DNA from: Tritrichomonas musculus
Taxonomy: Eukaryota; Parabasalia; Tritrichomonadida; Tritrichomonadidae
Direction: 5' to 3'
Assembly (NCBI GenBank): GCA_039105265.1
Contig: JAPFFF010000005.1
Location: 1,612,001-1,676,000 of the forward strand
Length of the DNA stretch: 64,000 nt
Below the pieces are notes generated by a model that made no database searches, was not told the DNA's origin, and saw only the letters and a program-made list of their open reading frames with translations. The translations under genes and the position numbers were made by a program. Of this stretch, positions 33,380 through 45,294 are shown piece after piece; positions within the stretch are counted from its first letter, which is position 1, and each line of letters opens with the position of its first letter.

Positions 33380-36300
33380 ATTTCTATTGTTATATAATTT
33401 AATAAAATTCATAAAATTAATTTAAAAATAAAATTCAGGATCAAATCATTCAATGATATTTGACAACAAACATTTTAAAATAAAATTTTTAATAACGAAT
33501 TTCAATGAAATTTTGAAAATTAGTATTTTTAATGAAATTTAAAATCATTTATTAATATCTCACCACTTTATACCGCAGTTTACAAAGGAAACGTTGAAAT
33601 AGTTAAGCTTTTACTATCAAATGAAAAAATTGATCTTAACATCCTCAATATTCAACACAAACATTTTTCAATATAATTATATATTAATTTATTTTATAAA
33701 GTTTATTTAATTTTATGTTTCAATACAATTCTAAGTCAAATCATTCAATACAGTTTCAAATCTAATTATTCAATGAAATTTACCATTAAAAGTATTAATG
33801 AAATTTATAATTAAATGTATTAATGAAATTTATAATTAAATGTATAAATGAAATTTTTAATATTAGTTTTGAAATAATATTTATATACAATTTCTTTAAT
33901 CCAGTTCTTTAATATATACTTTAATCCAATTCAAAATAAAATATTTAAATACCATTTTAAATAAAGAATTTCAATGGAATTTATATTTTAATTTTTCAAT
34001 ATAATTGAAATATTTTATTCTTGAATACAATTCAAAATTCAATAATTCAATGAAGTTGAAAATCAATCAAATTCATAAAATTTTTATTTAGACTTGCCAA
34101 TGTAATTTTAATCCACAAATTCAATACAATTTTAAAATATATTTCTATAAAATTCCAAACAACAATATTCTCATGTCATTTTCAAATAAATATTTCAATG
34201 AAATTCAAAAATCAATATTTTTTATGAAATATAATTATTTATTCATAAAACATCAGCTTGTATTGCTGTTGAAAAACAATATATTGAAATAGTAAAACTT
34301 TTTCTAATGAATGACAAATTTGATATCAATAAGATTAATGTTTTATTCAATTGAGATTTGTTTTTAAAGTTTAAAATCAATTAATCTCTTGAAATTTTCA
34401 TTAATTTTTTTCATAAAATTTAGAATAAGACATTTAAATACTATTTTAAAACAAAAATATTGTAAATACAATTCAATATTCTATATTTTAATACAATTCA
34501 AAGTACAATGATTCAATAATATTTTTAAAATAATTATTTTAATGTAATTTATAATATGACAATTCAATAAAATTTCAAATCAAATGTATTAATTCAATTT
34601 ATAATAAGAAATTTAAACACAATTTCACGCCATATAATTAATTCAATTTCTTTCAATATTTTAATTGGATTCAAAACTTAAAATTTCAATGGAATTTTCA
34701 AGCAAATATTTAAATGGCATTAAATACAAATATTTCAATAGTATTCACTATAAATTGTTTTAATGTGAACTGGATTCAAAATCATATTGTTCAATAAAAT
34801 TCATAAAAATATTTATTTTAATCTAATTTTAAAACAAATAAATTTATGAAATTTATTAGCAACTATTTAAATTCAATTCAAAAATCTTTTTTAATGTAAT
34901 TCATCATGAAATTTTTCAATGAAATTTTTAGATAATTATTTCTATAAAATTTTCAAATAGTTTTTTTAAATGGAATTGAAAAACAAATATTTTAATGAAA
35001 TATAATCATTATTTCATAAATCATTGTTGAATGTTGCTATTGAAATTGAAAATATCGAAATAATTAACCTTTTATTAATGAATGATAGACTTGATATCAA
35101 TGTTCTTAATGTTTTTAAAAAGCTATTTTAATAAAATTAAAAGCAAATAGTTTTATAGAATTCAAAAATAAGTAATTAAACCGAATTCACAATTAAGCAA
35201 TTCAATAAAGTTTTACCTCAAATCATTCGATGAAATTTTAAATCTATTATTTTGATATAATTCAAAAATAGATATCTCAATATAATTCAAAATCAAGTTC
35301 TCAAATGTAATTCAAAACATGCAATTAAATTTAATTCCAAATAAAACAATCATATAAGATTTTATATCAACTATTTCAATGAAATTAATTATTTAATATT
35401 TTAGTAACATTTTAAAAATAAATAGTTTATCGAATTCAATTCAATTTTTTTATTCAATTCATGATTCATAATTTCAATGGAATTCACAATCAAATATTTA
35501 AATTTTTTTGGAACAATTAAAATATAATGTTTCAATAATATTTAAAAACAAATTATTTAATGTGATAATTTTTTTTATTATTTATTTAATAAAATTTCAA
35601 ATCAAATTTTTCAATTGGATTTAAAATTAGATGTTTCATAGAATTCATAATAATATTTTTTCATAACATTTAAAATATAACATTTAAATGAAATTTTAAA
35701 TCTAATGTGATAATTCAATTTTCTATTAAATATTTCAATATAATTTAAAAAACATGCAAATTTATTCTATTCAAATATAAAAGTATTTTATGGCATTTAT
35801 AATCAAAAAATTAAATAACATTAATAATAAAGCATTATAATAAAATTTATAATTCAAAATATAAATACCATTTTTAATCAATAATTTGAATGAAATTAAT
35901 CGTTAGAAATTTAAATGAAGTTTATAACAAAAAATTTAATGAAGTTCATGATAAAATATTTTAATACAATTTAATTATTAATTTCATAAATCCGCATTTT
36001 GCATTGCAATTGAAAAAGGAAATATTGACATTTTAAAACTATTTTTAGATCACGATAGGCTTGATATTAATGCTTTTAATATTTTACAAAAATACTTACT
36101 CATACAATTCAATAACCAAATATTTTTAATAAAATTAAAAATCAAATAATTAAAAAAAATTCAAAAATAATTAATTCAATTTAGTTTTTTATCAAGATAT
36201 TTAATGACATTGAAAATAAAATTTATCAATGAAATTAAAAAAAACAAATACTTTAATCGCATTTCGATTTTTATTCATTAATAATATTCATTTTTATTTG

Positions 36301-39300
36301 ATTTGATTCAATTCAAAGAATATATTTCAATGAAATTCAAATACAATATTTCAATTTTATTTTATAGTTGGTGGACATAATTCTGTTTTGGAGACATAAT
36401 TATGTTTTCACATCATTTCTATATATTCAAATTGGACTTTTAAAAAAACAATTGTAGAACAATTAATATCATATTGGATACATTCTATTCCCCGATTTTC
36501 ATTCACTTTTATCAAACTAAATTTGATCATAAATATGATATCGAATTTTTAATTTCTGAATATTTTTTTATTATTTGAAAAAAATTATAATTTACTTTTC
36601 ATCTATAATTAAAAAGTATCATTATTATTTATTGAAATAAAATAGATAATTAGAAAAAATGGTTTCATTTTCATTTCACTACTCAAAAAACTCATTTCAT
36701 GTCACATTTCATTCTTTTACCATAAAAAAAAGGTTGTTTTAATTTGCTCTAACATAGTTATTATTTTAGAATATAATGTATATATTATATTTTAGAAAAA
36801 AATTTATTGAAACAATAATTATATAAAAAGAAAAAGTGTTTTCAAAATATGACAAAAATCATTCATACAAAATTACAAATTTTGAAAAATGAGTTTATTT
36901 TATTTCAAATTAGATGCAGTATTAATCATCTATATGATGCATATAATATATTAAATATAATAATATGGTTGAAAAAGGATCAATCTTGGAAAAATTTCAT
37001 TTTTCTTTTTTTCATTCAAAATCATTCATAAATCACTCATTCATAATTGATATGATTTCAGAATTACATTATTTGATAACACATACAATGAAATATATTA
37101 TTAATCCTCTAAAAATCATTGTTGCCCATCAAGATTTCAGGTTTTTCTAAGAAATATATACATTTCACTTTTTTATTTTTTCTATTATAATAGCATTAAA
37201 ATAGCAATTAATCAATAAATATTAGGCAAGTATAGAAGAACTATTAAAATAATGAAAATAATTTCTCAAAGTCTAAAATTGAAAGTCTTTTTAAGTTATT
37301 TCAGAAGTTACTCTTTTTCATTAAGGTATTAAATCTTGAGTAGAACAGCCAATTTTATTCTTTCAATATCATTATACTATTTGCATTATATCAAATATTT
37401 AAATAAAAATTTAAAAGTTTTTATTTTTTATTGGAAAAAAACAAAAAAGTGATATGATTTTCAACTATATTTTGTGCATCAAAATTTTCTTATATGAAAG
37501 TTTTTAGATATCAATTATCTGACAAAATTATATCATTACTGATTATGAATTAATGATATTATTATTAAATCCCAAGTTTCAATTATTGAGAATAAAATAA
37601 GCATTTTGACTTTTTTTTACATTAATGGCAAAATTTCATATAAATCACAAATATAATAGCTCATTTAATTAAATAATGATGTACATAAAATACATTAATA
37701 AAGTATATAATATTATCAAATTATCTTTAAAAAGTATTGAGAAAAATGTGTTTTATTTTTGTGTACCATTCAAAAAGTTGAGCAAACATGATTATGTCCC
37801 AAAAACATAATTATGTCCACCAACTATATATATGTTTTTTAATTACATTCAAAAAATAAATATTAAATGAAATTTCACCATGAATTCATAAGACCCCATT
37901 ATGCATTGCAATAGAAAAAGGAAATATTAAAATTGTTAAACTTTTACTTACCAATAATAAACTTGATGTGAATATTTATAATAAAATTAAATATTTCAAT
38001 TATTCAAAAAGTTTGTTGTTAAATTGTTAAATAGAATTTTTAATCCATTATTACCAATAAAATTATAAAATGATATATGTTAATGGAATTCAAAAATACC
38101 AACTTCAATACTATTATATAGTTAAATTGATTAATATAATTTAAAATGATATAATTCAATTGGATTCAAAATTAAAAATCATCAATGCAATTCAAAACAA
38201 AAATATTTAAATCCAATTTTAAATCATATTGAATTAATATTATTTTAAGTTCAATATTCCAATCCAGTTTATCATATAATATTTAAATCTAATTTTCACT
38301 CTAATATTTTCAAAATATTCCAAACTATAATATTGAATGACATTTAAAAAGTGTTAATTTTAAATGAAATTAAATACTTTATTTATTTATACAACATCAT
38401 TATTTACCGCAGTTCAAAGAAATAATATTGAAATGATTAAAATTTTATTAGCTTTTGACAAAACTGATGTAAATATAATTAATATTCTATGCAATTATTT
38501 TTTTTATATAATTTAAAATCACAAGATTGAATCTAATTCAAAATCATGAAATTCAATAATATTCAAAATTTAATATTTCAATAAAATTTAAATAATGATT
38601 AATTTTAATGGAATTTAAAATTAAATATTATAAAGAAATTACAATCAAGATATTTAATGAAATTTAATTATTATTTTTTTTTTATAAAATTTTTTTATTA
38701 TAATTCATAAAACAGCATTTGGTTTTGCAGTTGAAAAAGAATTTGATTCAATAGTTGAACTCTTTTTAGCAAATGATAGAGTTGATGTAAATATTCCAAT
38801 AATTTTAAAATCTGAATATTTAATTATATTGAAATTAATTATTTTAATAAAATTCAAATTCAAATATTTCAATGAATATCAAAGTAATAGAAGAATTTGA
38901 ATCAATTTTTTTTATAACGAAGTTTAAATTTAAAAAATTTAATAAAATTTCAAACAACGGTTTAATTATGTTTCATATCAAGACATTTTTATATAATTTT
39001 AGTATTACTATTATTAATACCATTTGAATTCACTCTATTTAATGAAGTTTTTTATTATGTATTTATCACACGCCTTTGTATTATGCCATTTGTAACGATT
39101 GTGCAAAAATTATTCAATTATTATTACCAGGTGATGACGTTAAATTACCTTTTAAATGTGATATAAATAGAAGATCAATTTTAACTTATTAATTTATATT
39201 TAGTTTTAACTTTTGCTTTTTTCATAGAATTTTAATTCACTTTTTAATGGAATTTTGATTTTAATATTTTGATACAGTTATAATTAATAAATTAATATCA

Positions 39301-39863
39301 TTTTTAAAAAATAGTTGTTTATGCAGTTTGATTTATTCTATTTCATGATGGAATATCAACCCAAAATTTTGAATTCAGTCTTATTTTAATTATTCTCAAA
39401 TAGTTCATCAAAAATTGATTGTTAATGAAGTTCAAAACATCTTTTCCTTTTATCATTCTATACAATCTATTATTTAATTTCATTCTAAAAAAACATTTTT
39501 GTTAATGAAATTTATATGAAAATATTTTTATACAACGCCTTTATATGCAGCAATAGAAAACAAAGCATTAAATGTCATTCAGCTTCTTTTGGCAAGGAAT
39601 GAAATTGATGTCAACGAAAAATCTATTACTTTTTAATTTTTCAAATTTTATTTTCAAATATTTTTTTATTAATATCATTTCAATTTTGTCATTTTTTTAT
39701 ATCATTTCAATTTCGATATTTAAATAAAATTTCAACATGAATAAATTAATGATATTTCACATTTATTGTTTTTAATGACAACCAAATTTATAATTTCTAA
39801 TCGTTCATGCTATTTTTAAAAATATAAGTTTTCATAAAATTCACATTTTCTTTTTTGGATGAA
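33380..39863. repeat. Degenerate 25-28 bp repeat filling the ankyrin spacers
   Basis: All the larger spacers are made of variants of one short unit, roughly TTCAATGAAATTCAAAAT followed by CAAATA-like sequence. At 33800-33870 three successive units (ATTAATGAAATTTATAATTA-type) are nearly identical with a 25-base period; elsewhere the unit is worn. The same unit runs in every spacer between 33380 and about 39860 and is not obvious outside the locus, so the spacers appear to have expanded together with the gene. Confidence 0.6.
36367..37824. mobile_element. TA-flanked inverted-repeat element, non-autonomous
   Basis: A 1,458-bp segment in a spacer of the ankyrin locus. The ends are inverted: GTTGGTGGACATAATTCTGT at 36367 matches the complement of the last 45 or so bases before 37824, with about five differences. 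TA lies directly outside both ends (36365-36366 and 37825-37826), as with Tc1/mariner-type insertions. Each terminal repeat contains two tandem copies of a GACATAATTATGTTT unit. No transposase is encoded; two 60-aa frames inside look like simple-sequence translation. It is therefore a non-autonomous or internally decayed element. Confidence 0.7.
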
Positions 39864-40562
39864 ATAACACCTTTACGCTATGCTGCAGAAAATGGATATG
39901 ATACAATTGTCAATCTTTTATTGAATCATAAAGACATTGATATTGAAATGGAAGATGAAATTATACTTTTAATTGAATCAGATTTCATTTTTTTTTACAA
40001 ATGATTTTTTCTAATGCTTTTGAAAAAAACCTATTGATTATGCAGAAAAAAGTTCCATAAAGCAGTTGCTTTCTCATTAATCTTTTTATATGCTTTTCTT
40101 TAGTAAAAAATTGATTTTTTACACTATATTTTTGCATGTTTTTTAATACATATCATATGATAGACATGATTTAAATAGAAAACAGAGTATACACATTTTT
40201 TTCTCATCATAATTTGAGATAAGATTTTTTTGATTGGCATGCTGGACAAATAACAATTGACTTTTACAGACAAATATAATTTTCATCTGCTGACCTATCA
40301 AAATTTAATAAATGTTATATTTATTTCACTGGTTTTTGCCTTAGCAGCTGCTAATGAATAGCTATTCATGCTTGAATGTATTAATTGATATGCAATTAAC
40401 AGCAGTTAACAAAAATTAAGGAAAATAATGCTATGATTGGATGTTGGCATTTCATAAATATTATTCGCATATCCACTTTAGCAAGAATTTCAATGAATGA
40501 AAATATTCTTGTGGAAATTAATTCAAATATAGTTATATATGTATGATTGAATTATAAAATTT

Positions 40563-40740
40563 GAAAAGAATCATTTGCCGTTTTTCTGAGACAAAATCTC
40601 ATTATGAGAAATAAAAAGATTGTATTGAGCTGAATATTTTAAATTTTTTCAATACATTTCACGAGTTGTATTATCTGCCTGTTCATGGAATTTATCATAA
40701 ACTAAATTTTGTCTCAGAAAAAAGACAAATGATCCTTTTC
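40563..40740. mobile_element. MITE-like hairpin element, long form
   Basis: 178 bp bounded by 35-base inverted arms: GAAAAGAATCATTTGCCGTT... at 40563-40597 and its complement at 40706-40740, matching at 32 of 35 positions. There is no coding content and no clear target duplication. The arm sequence is shared with the shorter element at 41901-41984. Confidence 0.6.
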
Positions 40741-41900
40741 ATTTTTTTTAAAGCATCAACAAAAATTTTTTTTAAATTAAATATTTAGAGTTGTTTTTCG
40801 ATAATTGATATCAACTTGAATTTGAAATCGAAATCAATTCTCAAAAATTTATTTAGGCAAAGATTTTTTCTTTGAATTTTTTTTTGGGAATAGCATTGCT
40901 ATCATAGCATTGATTTCAGGTTTTATCAAAATTGTCTTTTTTTACTTTTATATGATTCCAAATTGTAATATAATGGCTAATTCATATATATCCAAATATA
41001 TGAATTATTCAAGATTTTTTTCTCTCAAAAAAATACAATACTTCATAGTGTTATCAGGTAGTTGAAATTGGGAAATTAATAATTTAAATATACAGTAAAC
41101 ACTTTTTTCTATATAGTTAACAATATTTTTCTATAAAACAGCATTCATAAGACGAAAAGGATCAAATATAAACATTTACGCGAAAAGGATCGAATACTCA
41201 ATTTTTTTGTTAAATAATCATTTTTATTTAGTTATTTCATGATAGTTGCAATATTCAATGAAATTTATCAATATTTTTTTTAATTTTATAATGTATTTTC
41301 AAAATTAATATGAATATCAAATATTATAATTTTCGTATGGTCTAATAATCAAAAAAATTGTTCTGTTACATGATTTTAAAAAATACCATGATGTATATAA
41401 AACAAATAACACAACAGTATATTTGATATTTTAATAATTATTGAAAAAGTTTTAAAAAGTATTAAAAAGTCAGATTTAAATCGAGTTCATCTCCGCCAAA
41501 ACGAAAATACAACATATGATTTTTTATTAAATTATGCTTTTTATAACATGTATTTTAACGTAACAGAAAACTTTTTTTTCGCTCCCCCTTAATTTATTAT
41601 ATATTGAATCAGGGCTATGTAATATTTTTTTTTTACATAGAAAATAATATTAAATTAACAATTATAAATATCATATTAGTCTATTTTCATTGTATGTTAA
41701 TTATTTTATTGGTAATTTCCAATGGATGTAATAAATAAAAAATTACATCTATTTTCTGTTTATATTCTTGAATAAATCAAATCAACCAATGAATAAAGTT
41801 CAAATTGGGGATTTCTAATATATTTATTATGAAATCTATAAAAAACCTATAAAATTATTTTGAACAGATATTGAAACTTTTTTTAAAAAAATTCTAAAAA

Positions 41901-41984
41901 TTGAGAAAAATCATTTGTCTTTTTTCTGAGAAATTGAATAGATATTTTTAAAATATCAGAAAAATGACATATGATTTTTCTCAA
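41901..41984. mobile_element. MITE-like hairpin element, short form
   Basis: 84 bp made almost wholly of two 30-base inverted arms: TTGAGAAAAATCATTTGTCT... at 41901-41930 and its complement at 41955-41984, with 27 of 30 positions matching. The arms carry the same ATCATTTG(C/T)C...TTTTTCTGAGA core as the 178-bp element about 1.2 kb to the left. Confidence 0.55.
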
Positions 41985-42212
41985 ATTTTTTTTTTTTAGA
42001 TAAAAAATTTCAATGATTATTCAAAATTTAAAAATGATATTTTTAATTTAATTTAAAGAGACATTAGCCTAAAAAATAATGAAAGCAATATTTATTATCT
42101 CATACTGGAATCAAAAAGGAGTATATTTTTTAATTTTGGTAAAAATTATTAATATCATTATTAGAATAAATTCATTTTTTTAAAAAATCTAAAAAATAAT
42201 TATAATATTAAA

Positions 42213-44768
42213 TCAAATATATTCGACTTTAATATCCGAATCAATATCAATTAATTTTGGATCAATAGTTAAAGGAATAGAAATATTCCTCAATGATGAA
42301 CAATCTTTAAAAACATCTTTATCAATATTTGAGACCGAATAAGGAATCGAAATTTCTTTAAGTGAAGAGCATCCTCTAAAAGCGTAAGAAACAATAGCTC
42401 TGACAGATGAAGGAACATCGAAATAAATATCATTCAACGAAGTGCATCCATCAAAAGCTCTTTCACCAATGAATTTTATGGAGGAAGGAATGATAACTTC
42501 AAAAAGTGATGAGCAATTTCTGAAAGTTGATTCTTTCAAGCAAGTAACTGAGAAAGGAATTGCTATTTTCATCAGTGAAGAACACCCTGCAAAACAACGT
42601 TCACCCATTTCTTTAATAAAATTAAAAAGATTGATTTCTTTCAATGATGAGCATCCTTCAAAGGCACTGTCACCCATTTCAGTAACGGAATCAGGAAGTG
42701 TCAATTTTATAATTGATTCACAACCACGAAAAGATGATGTTCCAATTGATTTCAACATTGATGAATTGCAAAACGTTACTTCTTTTAGAGACTTACAATC
42801 TTTGAATGCAGAATCTTTGATGGCTGTTACTGATTGTGGAATTGTTATTTTTGTTAAACATGAGCAATTTGCAAATGCTCGTTCTTCAATTACTTTAACA
42901 TTTAATGGAATATTGACTTCGGCTAATGATGAACAATCTTCAAATGAAGAAAAACCAATTTCATCAACGGAAGAAGGAATCAATATGCTTTTCAACATGA
43001 AACAGCTTCTAAATGCTGAAGGTTCAATTAATTTCAAAGATGATGAATCATCAATTTGTATTTCAGACAATGAAGAACATTCCTTAAAAGCAGATTCACA
43101 AATTTTTTCAACAGAAGATGGAATCTTCATTTTTGTTAGGCATTTACATCCTCTAAATGTGAACTCTTTTATTTCTTTAATTGATATTGGAATCGAGATT
43201 TCAGTCAGGCTGGAGCATTCATCAAAAGCGAACTTTCCAATATATTTAACATTAGATGGAATTTCCAACTTTACCAACGATGTGCAGCTTCTGAAAGTTG
43301 AGTCTTCTATTGATGAAACAGAACTTGGAATGCTTATTTCTTTCAAGGAAGAACAACCGTCAAAAGCAAATTTTCCGATGAATTTCAATTCTGGAGGAAT
43401 TGAAATTTGAATCAATGATGAACATCCTCTAAAAGATGATCTTTCAATTGATGTCACAGATGAAGGAAGGTTTAAATGTGTCAGTGAAGTGCATCTTTCA
43501 AAAGATAACTTGCTAATTTTGTTAACAAAATCAGGTATATTTATTGTTTTTACTATTTTTGATCCCTGAAAATTACATATATCAATAATTTTCCCATTTA
43601 ACAACTTCTGAATCGTTTCTATGTTATTTTTTTTTTCACAAATTTGGAAAGCTTTATATTTATTGATATTTATATTATCTAATGAATTTCCTGAAAGGGC
43701 ATCAATAAAAGAGGAATAATCGTATTCAATTGAGTTGTAGTAGAAATCAGAATCAATTTCGCCTTGTATGAATCCATAATTGTAATATTTGAAAGCAAAA
43801 AGTGAAAGCTTATGGCCTATATCATTTTCATTCAAAAAGTTGTTTTGGATGTAATTGGCAATACCATTGTGGTGGCACTGAATAGATTCTTCGAAGCATT
43901 TTACGATTGTTTCATTATCATCCATTTGAACATGATTTTCTTCGAGCAAATGAATCAAATCAGCTTTGTTAGAATGAATAGCATAATGCCAGAGTGATGG
44001 TTTCAATTCAACATTGTTCATTTGGAGGTATCTAAAAATTTTAATTGAGCCAAAAAAAGCAGATAATTCAATCAGCGATGGATTTTTGTCTGTTAAAAAT
44101 GGGTGCGACTCAAAAAGTGATGGCTTTATCGTGCTTGTTAATGGTACAATGTTTTTATTAATATAGGCTATGAACTCTTCTACTGAGTCATTGAGAATTA
44201 AATTATATAAACATGAATCGTTTTCTTCTGATTTTCTTTTTTCTTCAAAATTTTCCAGAGCATTTAGATTAGATAATAATATCTCATTTTCAATCTTATT
44301 TCTTTTTTCTAAATCAAGGAATGGCTTGATTTCTGGGTAAAAATATTGACGATATGTTATGCATTTGGAGTCATCAGGTTGAAGAATGTAATGAATTATA
44401 TCTTCATTCATTTTTACTATTTTTTCTTCAAAGAGGAAAAGAAGAATTGACTTGCTAAATTTAAATAATTTGAAAATTTCGAAATCATTAAAGGATTTTT
44501 TCATATCATTCATTAAAAAACTTAAAACTTTCTTTATTCTATCTAGAAAGCCAACAGATCTGTAATGGTAATTGGAAATAGCTGAAAGCAAATAAAATAG
44601 AGCTTTCATTTTATTGCGATCTTGAACAATTTTTATTGTATCGAAAAAAGATATTAAATTTTCAAGATCTTCCATATTATCTTCATTATCAATGTAAGCA
44701 AGAACAAATGCGTGAAGCTCATTAATTTGATTAATGAAATCTTGAATATTCATTTTGTTTATTAACAA
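42213..44768 (-). CDS. BspA-type leucine-rich-repeat protein with ankyrin-family amino-terminal domain
   Basis: An 851-aa protein. Residues about 1-340 are the same helical trichomonad domain as at 32216-33379, with matching blocks such as NDFEIFKLFKFSKSILLFLFEE, YFYPEIKPF and SLIELSAFFGSIKIFRYL. Residues about 413-845 are some 19 BspA-type (TpLRR, LRR_5) repeats of about 23 aa with the pattern IPSSVxxIGxxAFxxCSSLxEI. There is no signal peptide or carboxy-terminal membrane segment, so export is not evident from sequence. BspA-like proteins in trichomonads include surface and secreted adhesion proteins; the family is thought to have been exchanged with mucosal bacteria. Start: ATG at 44768; the Met five codons later (MNIQDF) is an alternative. 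A long antisense frame over the repeats is a by-product of their composition. Confidence 0.87.
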   Translation of the reverse strand: MLINKMNIQDFINQINELHAFVLAYIDNEDNMEDLENLISFFDTIKIVQDRNKMKALFYLLSAISNYHYRSVGFLDRIKKVLSFLMNDMKKSFNDFEIFKLFKFSKSILLFLFEEKIVKMNEDIIHYILQPDDSKCITYRQYFYPEIKPFLDLEKRNKIENEILLSNLNALENFEEKRKSEENDSCLYNLILNDSVEEFIAYINKNIVPLTSTIKPSLFESHPFLTDKNPSLIELSAFFGSIKIFRYLQMNNVELKPSLWHYAIHSNKADLIHLLEENHVQMDDNETIVKCFEESIQCHHNGIANYIQNNFLNENDIGHKLSLFAFKYYNYGFIQGEIDSDFYYNSIEYDYSSFIDALSGNSLDNININKYKAFQICEKKNNIETIQKLLNGKIIDICNFQGSKIVKTINIPDFVNKISKLSFERCTSLTHLNLPSSVTSIERSSFRGCSSLIQISIPPELKFIGKFAFDGCSSLKEISIPSSVSSIEDSTFRSCTSLVKLEIPSNVKYIGKFAFDECSSLTEISIPISIKEIKEFTFRGCKCLTKMKIPSSVEKICESAFKECSSLSEIQIDDSSSLKLIEPSAFRSCFMLKSILIPSSVDEIGFSSFEDCSSLAEVNIPLNVKVIEERAFANCSCLTKITIPQSVTAIKDSAFKDCKSLKEVTFCNSSMLKSIGTSSFRGCESIIKLTLPDSVTEMGDSAFEGCSSLKEINLFNFIKEMGERCFAGCSSLMKIAIPFSVTCLKESTFRNCSSLFEVIIPSSIKFIGERAFDGCTSLNDIYFDVPSSVRAIVSYAFRGCSSLKEISIPYSVSNIDKDVFKDCSSLRNISIPLTIDPKLIDIDSDIKVEYI

Positions 44769-44956
44769 AAAAAAAAAATTAGCGAATATAAAGCAGTCAA
44801 ATAAATTAAATAAAATCTGAAGACTTTAAAATTTGACTAAATGATGATGACATTTGAATACTCATTTCACGGACAAACCATAAAAGTTATAACTATTAAT
44901 TATTTTTTTAGTAAAAATATAATTGCTTAATTAAAATTTGTTTTTTTTTTTTTTGG

Positions 44957-44965
44957 ATTTTTAAA
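44957..44965. repeat. Left 9-bp target-site duplication
   Basis: ATTTTTAAA lies directly outside the left end of the Mutator-like element and is repeated exactly at 51614-51622. Nine bases is the usual Mutator-type duplication length. Confidence 0.85.
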
Positions 44966-45294
44966 GGCATAGGAATCGGGGTCTATTAAAATCGGCACGA
45001 AATATTTTACAACAAGAAACTTTTTGAAAGATCCGACCAGGTAAAAATTTTACCACTTTTTGAGAGAAAAAGTTCTATCGTTGAGATGAACTTTTTGAGA
45101 GATTGAAATAAAACGGTTATAAAGGTGAATTATCTATTATATGAAAAAAGGCGCCCTTTTGTTTTGAAATTGGTATCGCATCAGAGCAAATGTATTATTG
45201 ATTGATTCCGCTGCTGATTCCACCAGCAGATTGTTTGTGATCGACGCAAAATAAGGAACCATTTTTAATTATAAATTGCCAGATGCGATATTAA
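44966..45294 (+). repeat. Left terminal inverted repeat of the MULE
   Basis: 329 bp, complementary to 51285-51613. It contains AACTTTTTGA at two places and runs straight into the left tandem array. Confidence 0.88.

Larger units (their letters stand above)
33380..40080 (+). other. Ten single ankyrin-repeat islands plus a terminal cap, separated by AT-rich spacers
   Basis: On the plus strand, clean ankyrin repeats without internal stops lie at 33557-33649, 34247-34339, 35018-35110, 35988-36080, 37890-37982, 38391-38483, 38709-38801, 39067-39159, 39532-39624 and 39864-39956. Each is 93 bases (31 codons) and starts at the same repeat position (K-T-P-L-x-x-A-V/I-E-K-G/N). A last half-repeat at 40027-40080 (PIDYAEKSSIKQLL) ends in a stop. 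Spacers are 70-877 bp (1,809 bp where a transposon-like element sits) and are closed to translation. Most islands follow TTCAT or TTTAT. I see no GTAYGT-type donor or ACTAACACACAG-type acceptor, the signals known for trichomonad introns. Either an unusual intron arrangement or a gene dispersed by spacer expansion would explain it. Confidence 0.75.
40081..42212. other. Intergenic region with two hairpin elements
   Basis: There is no gene. It contains two related inverted-repeat elements (listed separately) and a repeated GCGAAAAGGATCGAATA-like word around 41152-41205. The remainder is AT-rich DNA. Confidence 0.4.

Noticed and set aside
36849-37150. Two 60-aa frames inside the TA-flanked element
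   Set aside because: Isoleucine/phenylalanine/asparagine-rich simple-sequence translation; no transposase motifs.
33380-40026. Ordinary spliceosomal introns between ankyrin islands
   Set aside because: I do not see the donor or acceptor signals known from trichomonads at the island borders, so I describe the arrangement without calling introns.
42442-43410. 322-aa frame on the plus strand antisense to the BspA gene
   Set aside because: It is the complement of regular leucine-rich repeats, whose codon pattern leaves the opposite strand open; the minus-strand reading is the clear protein.
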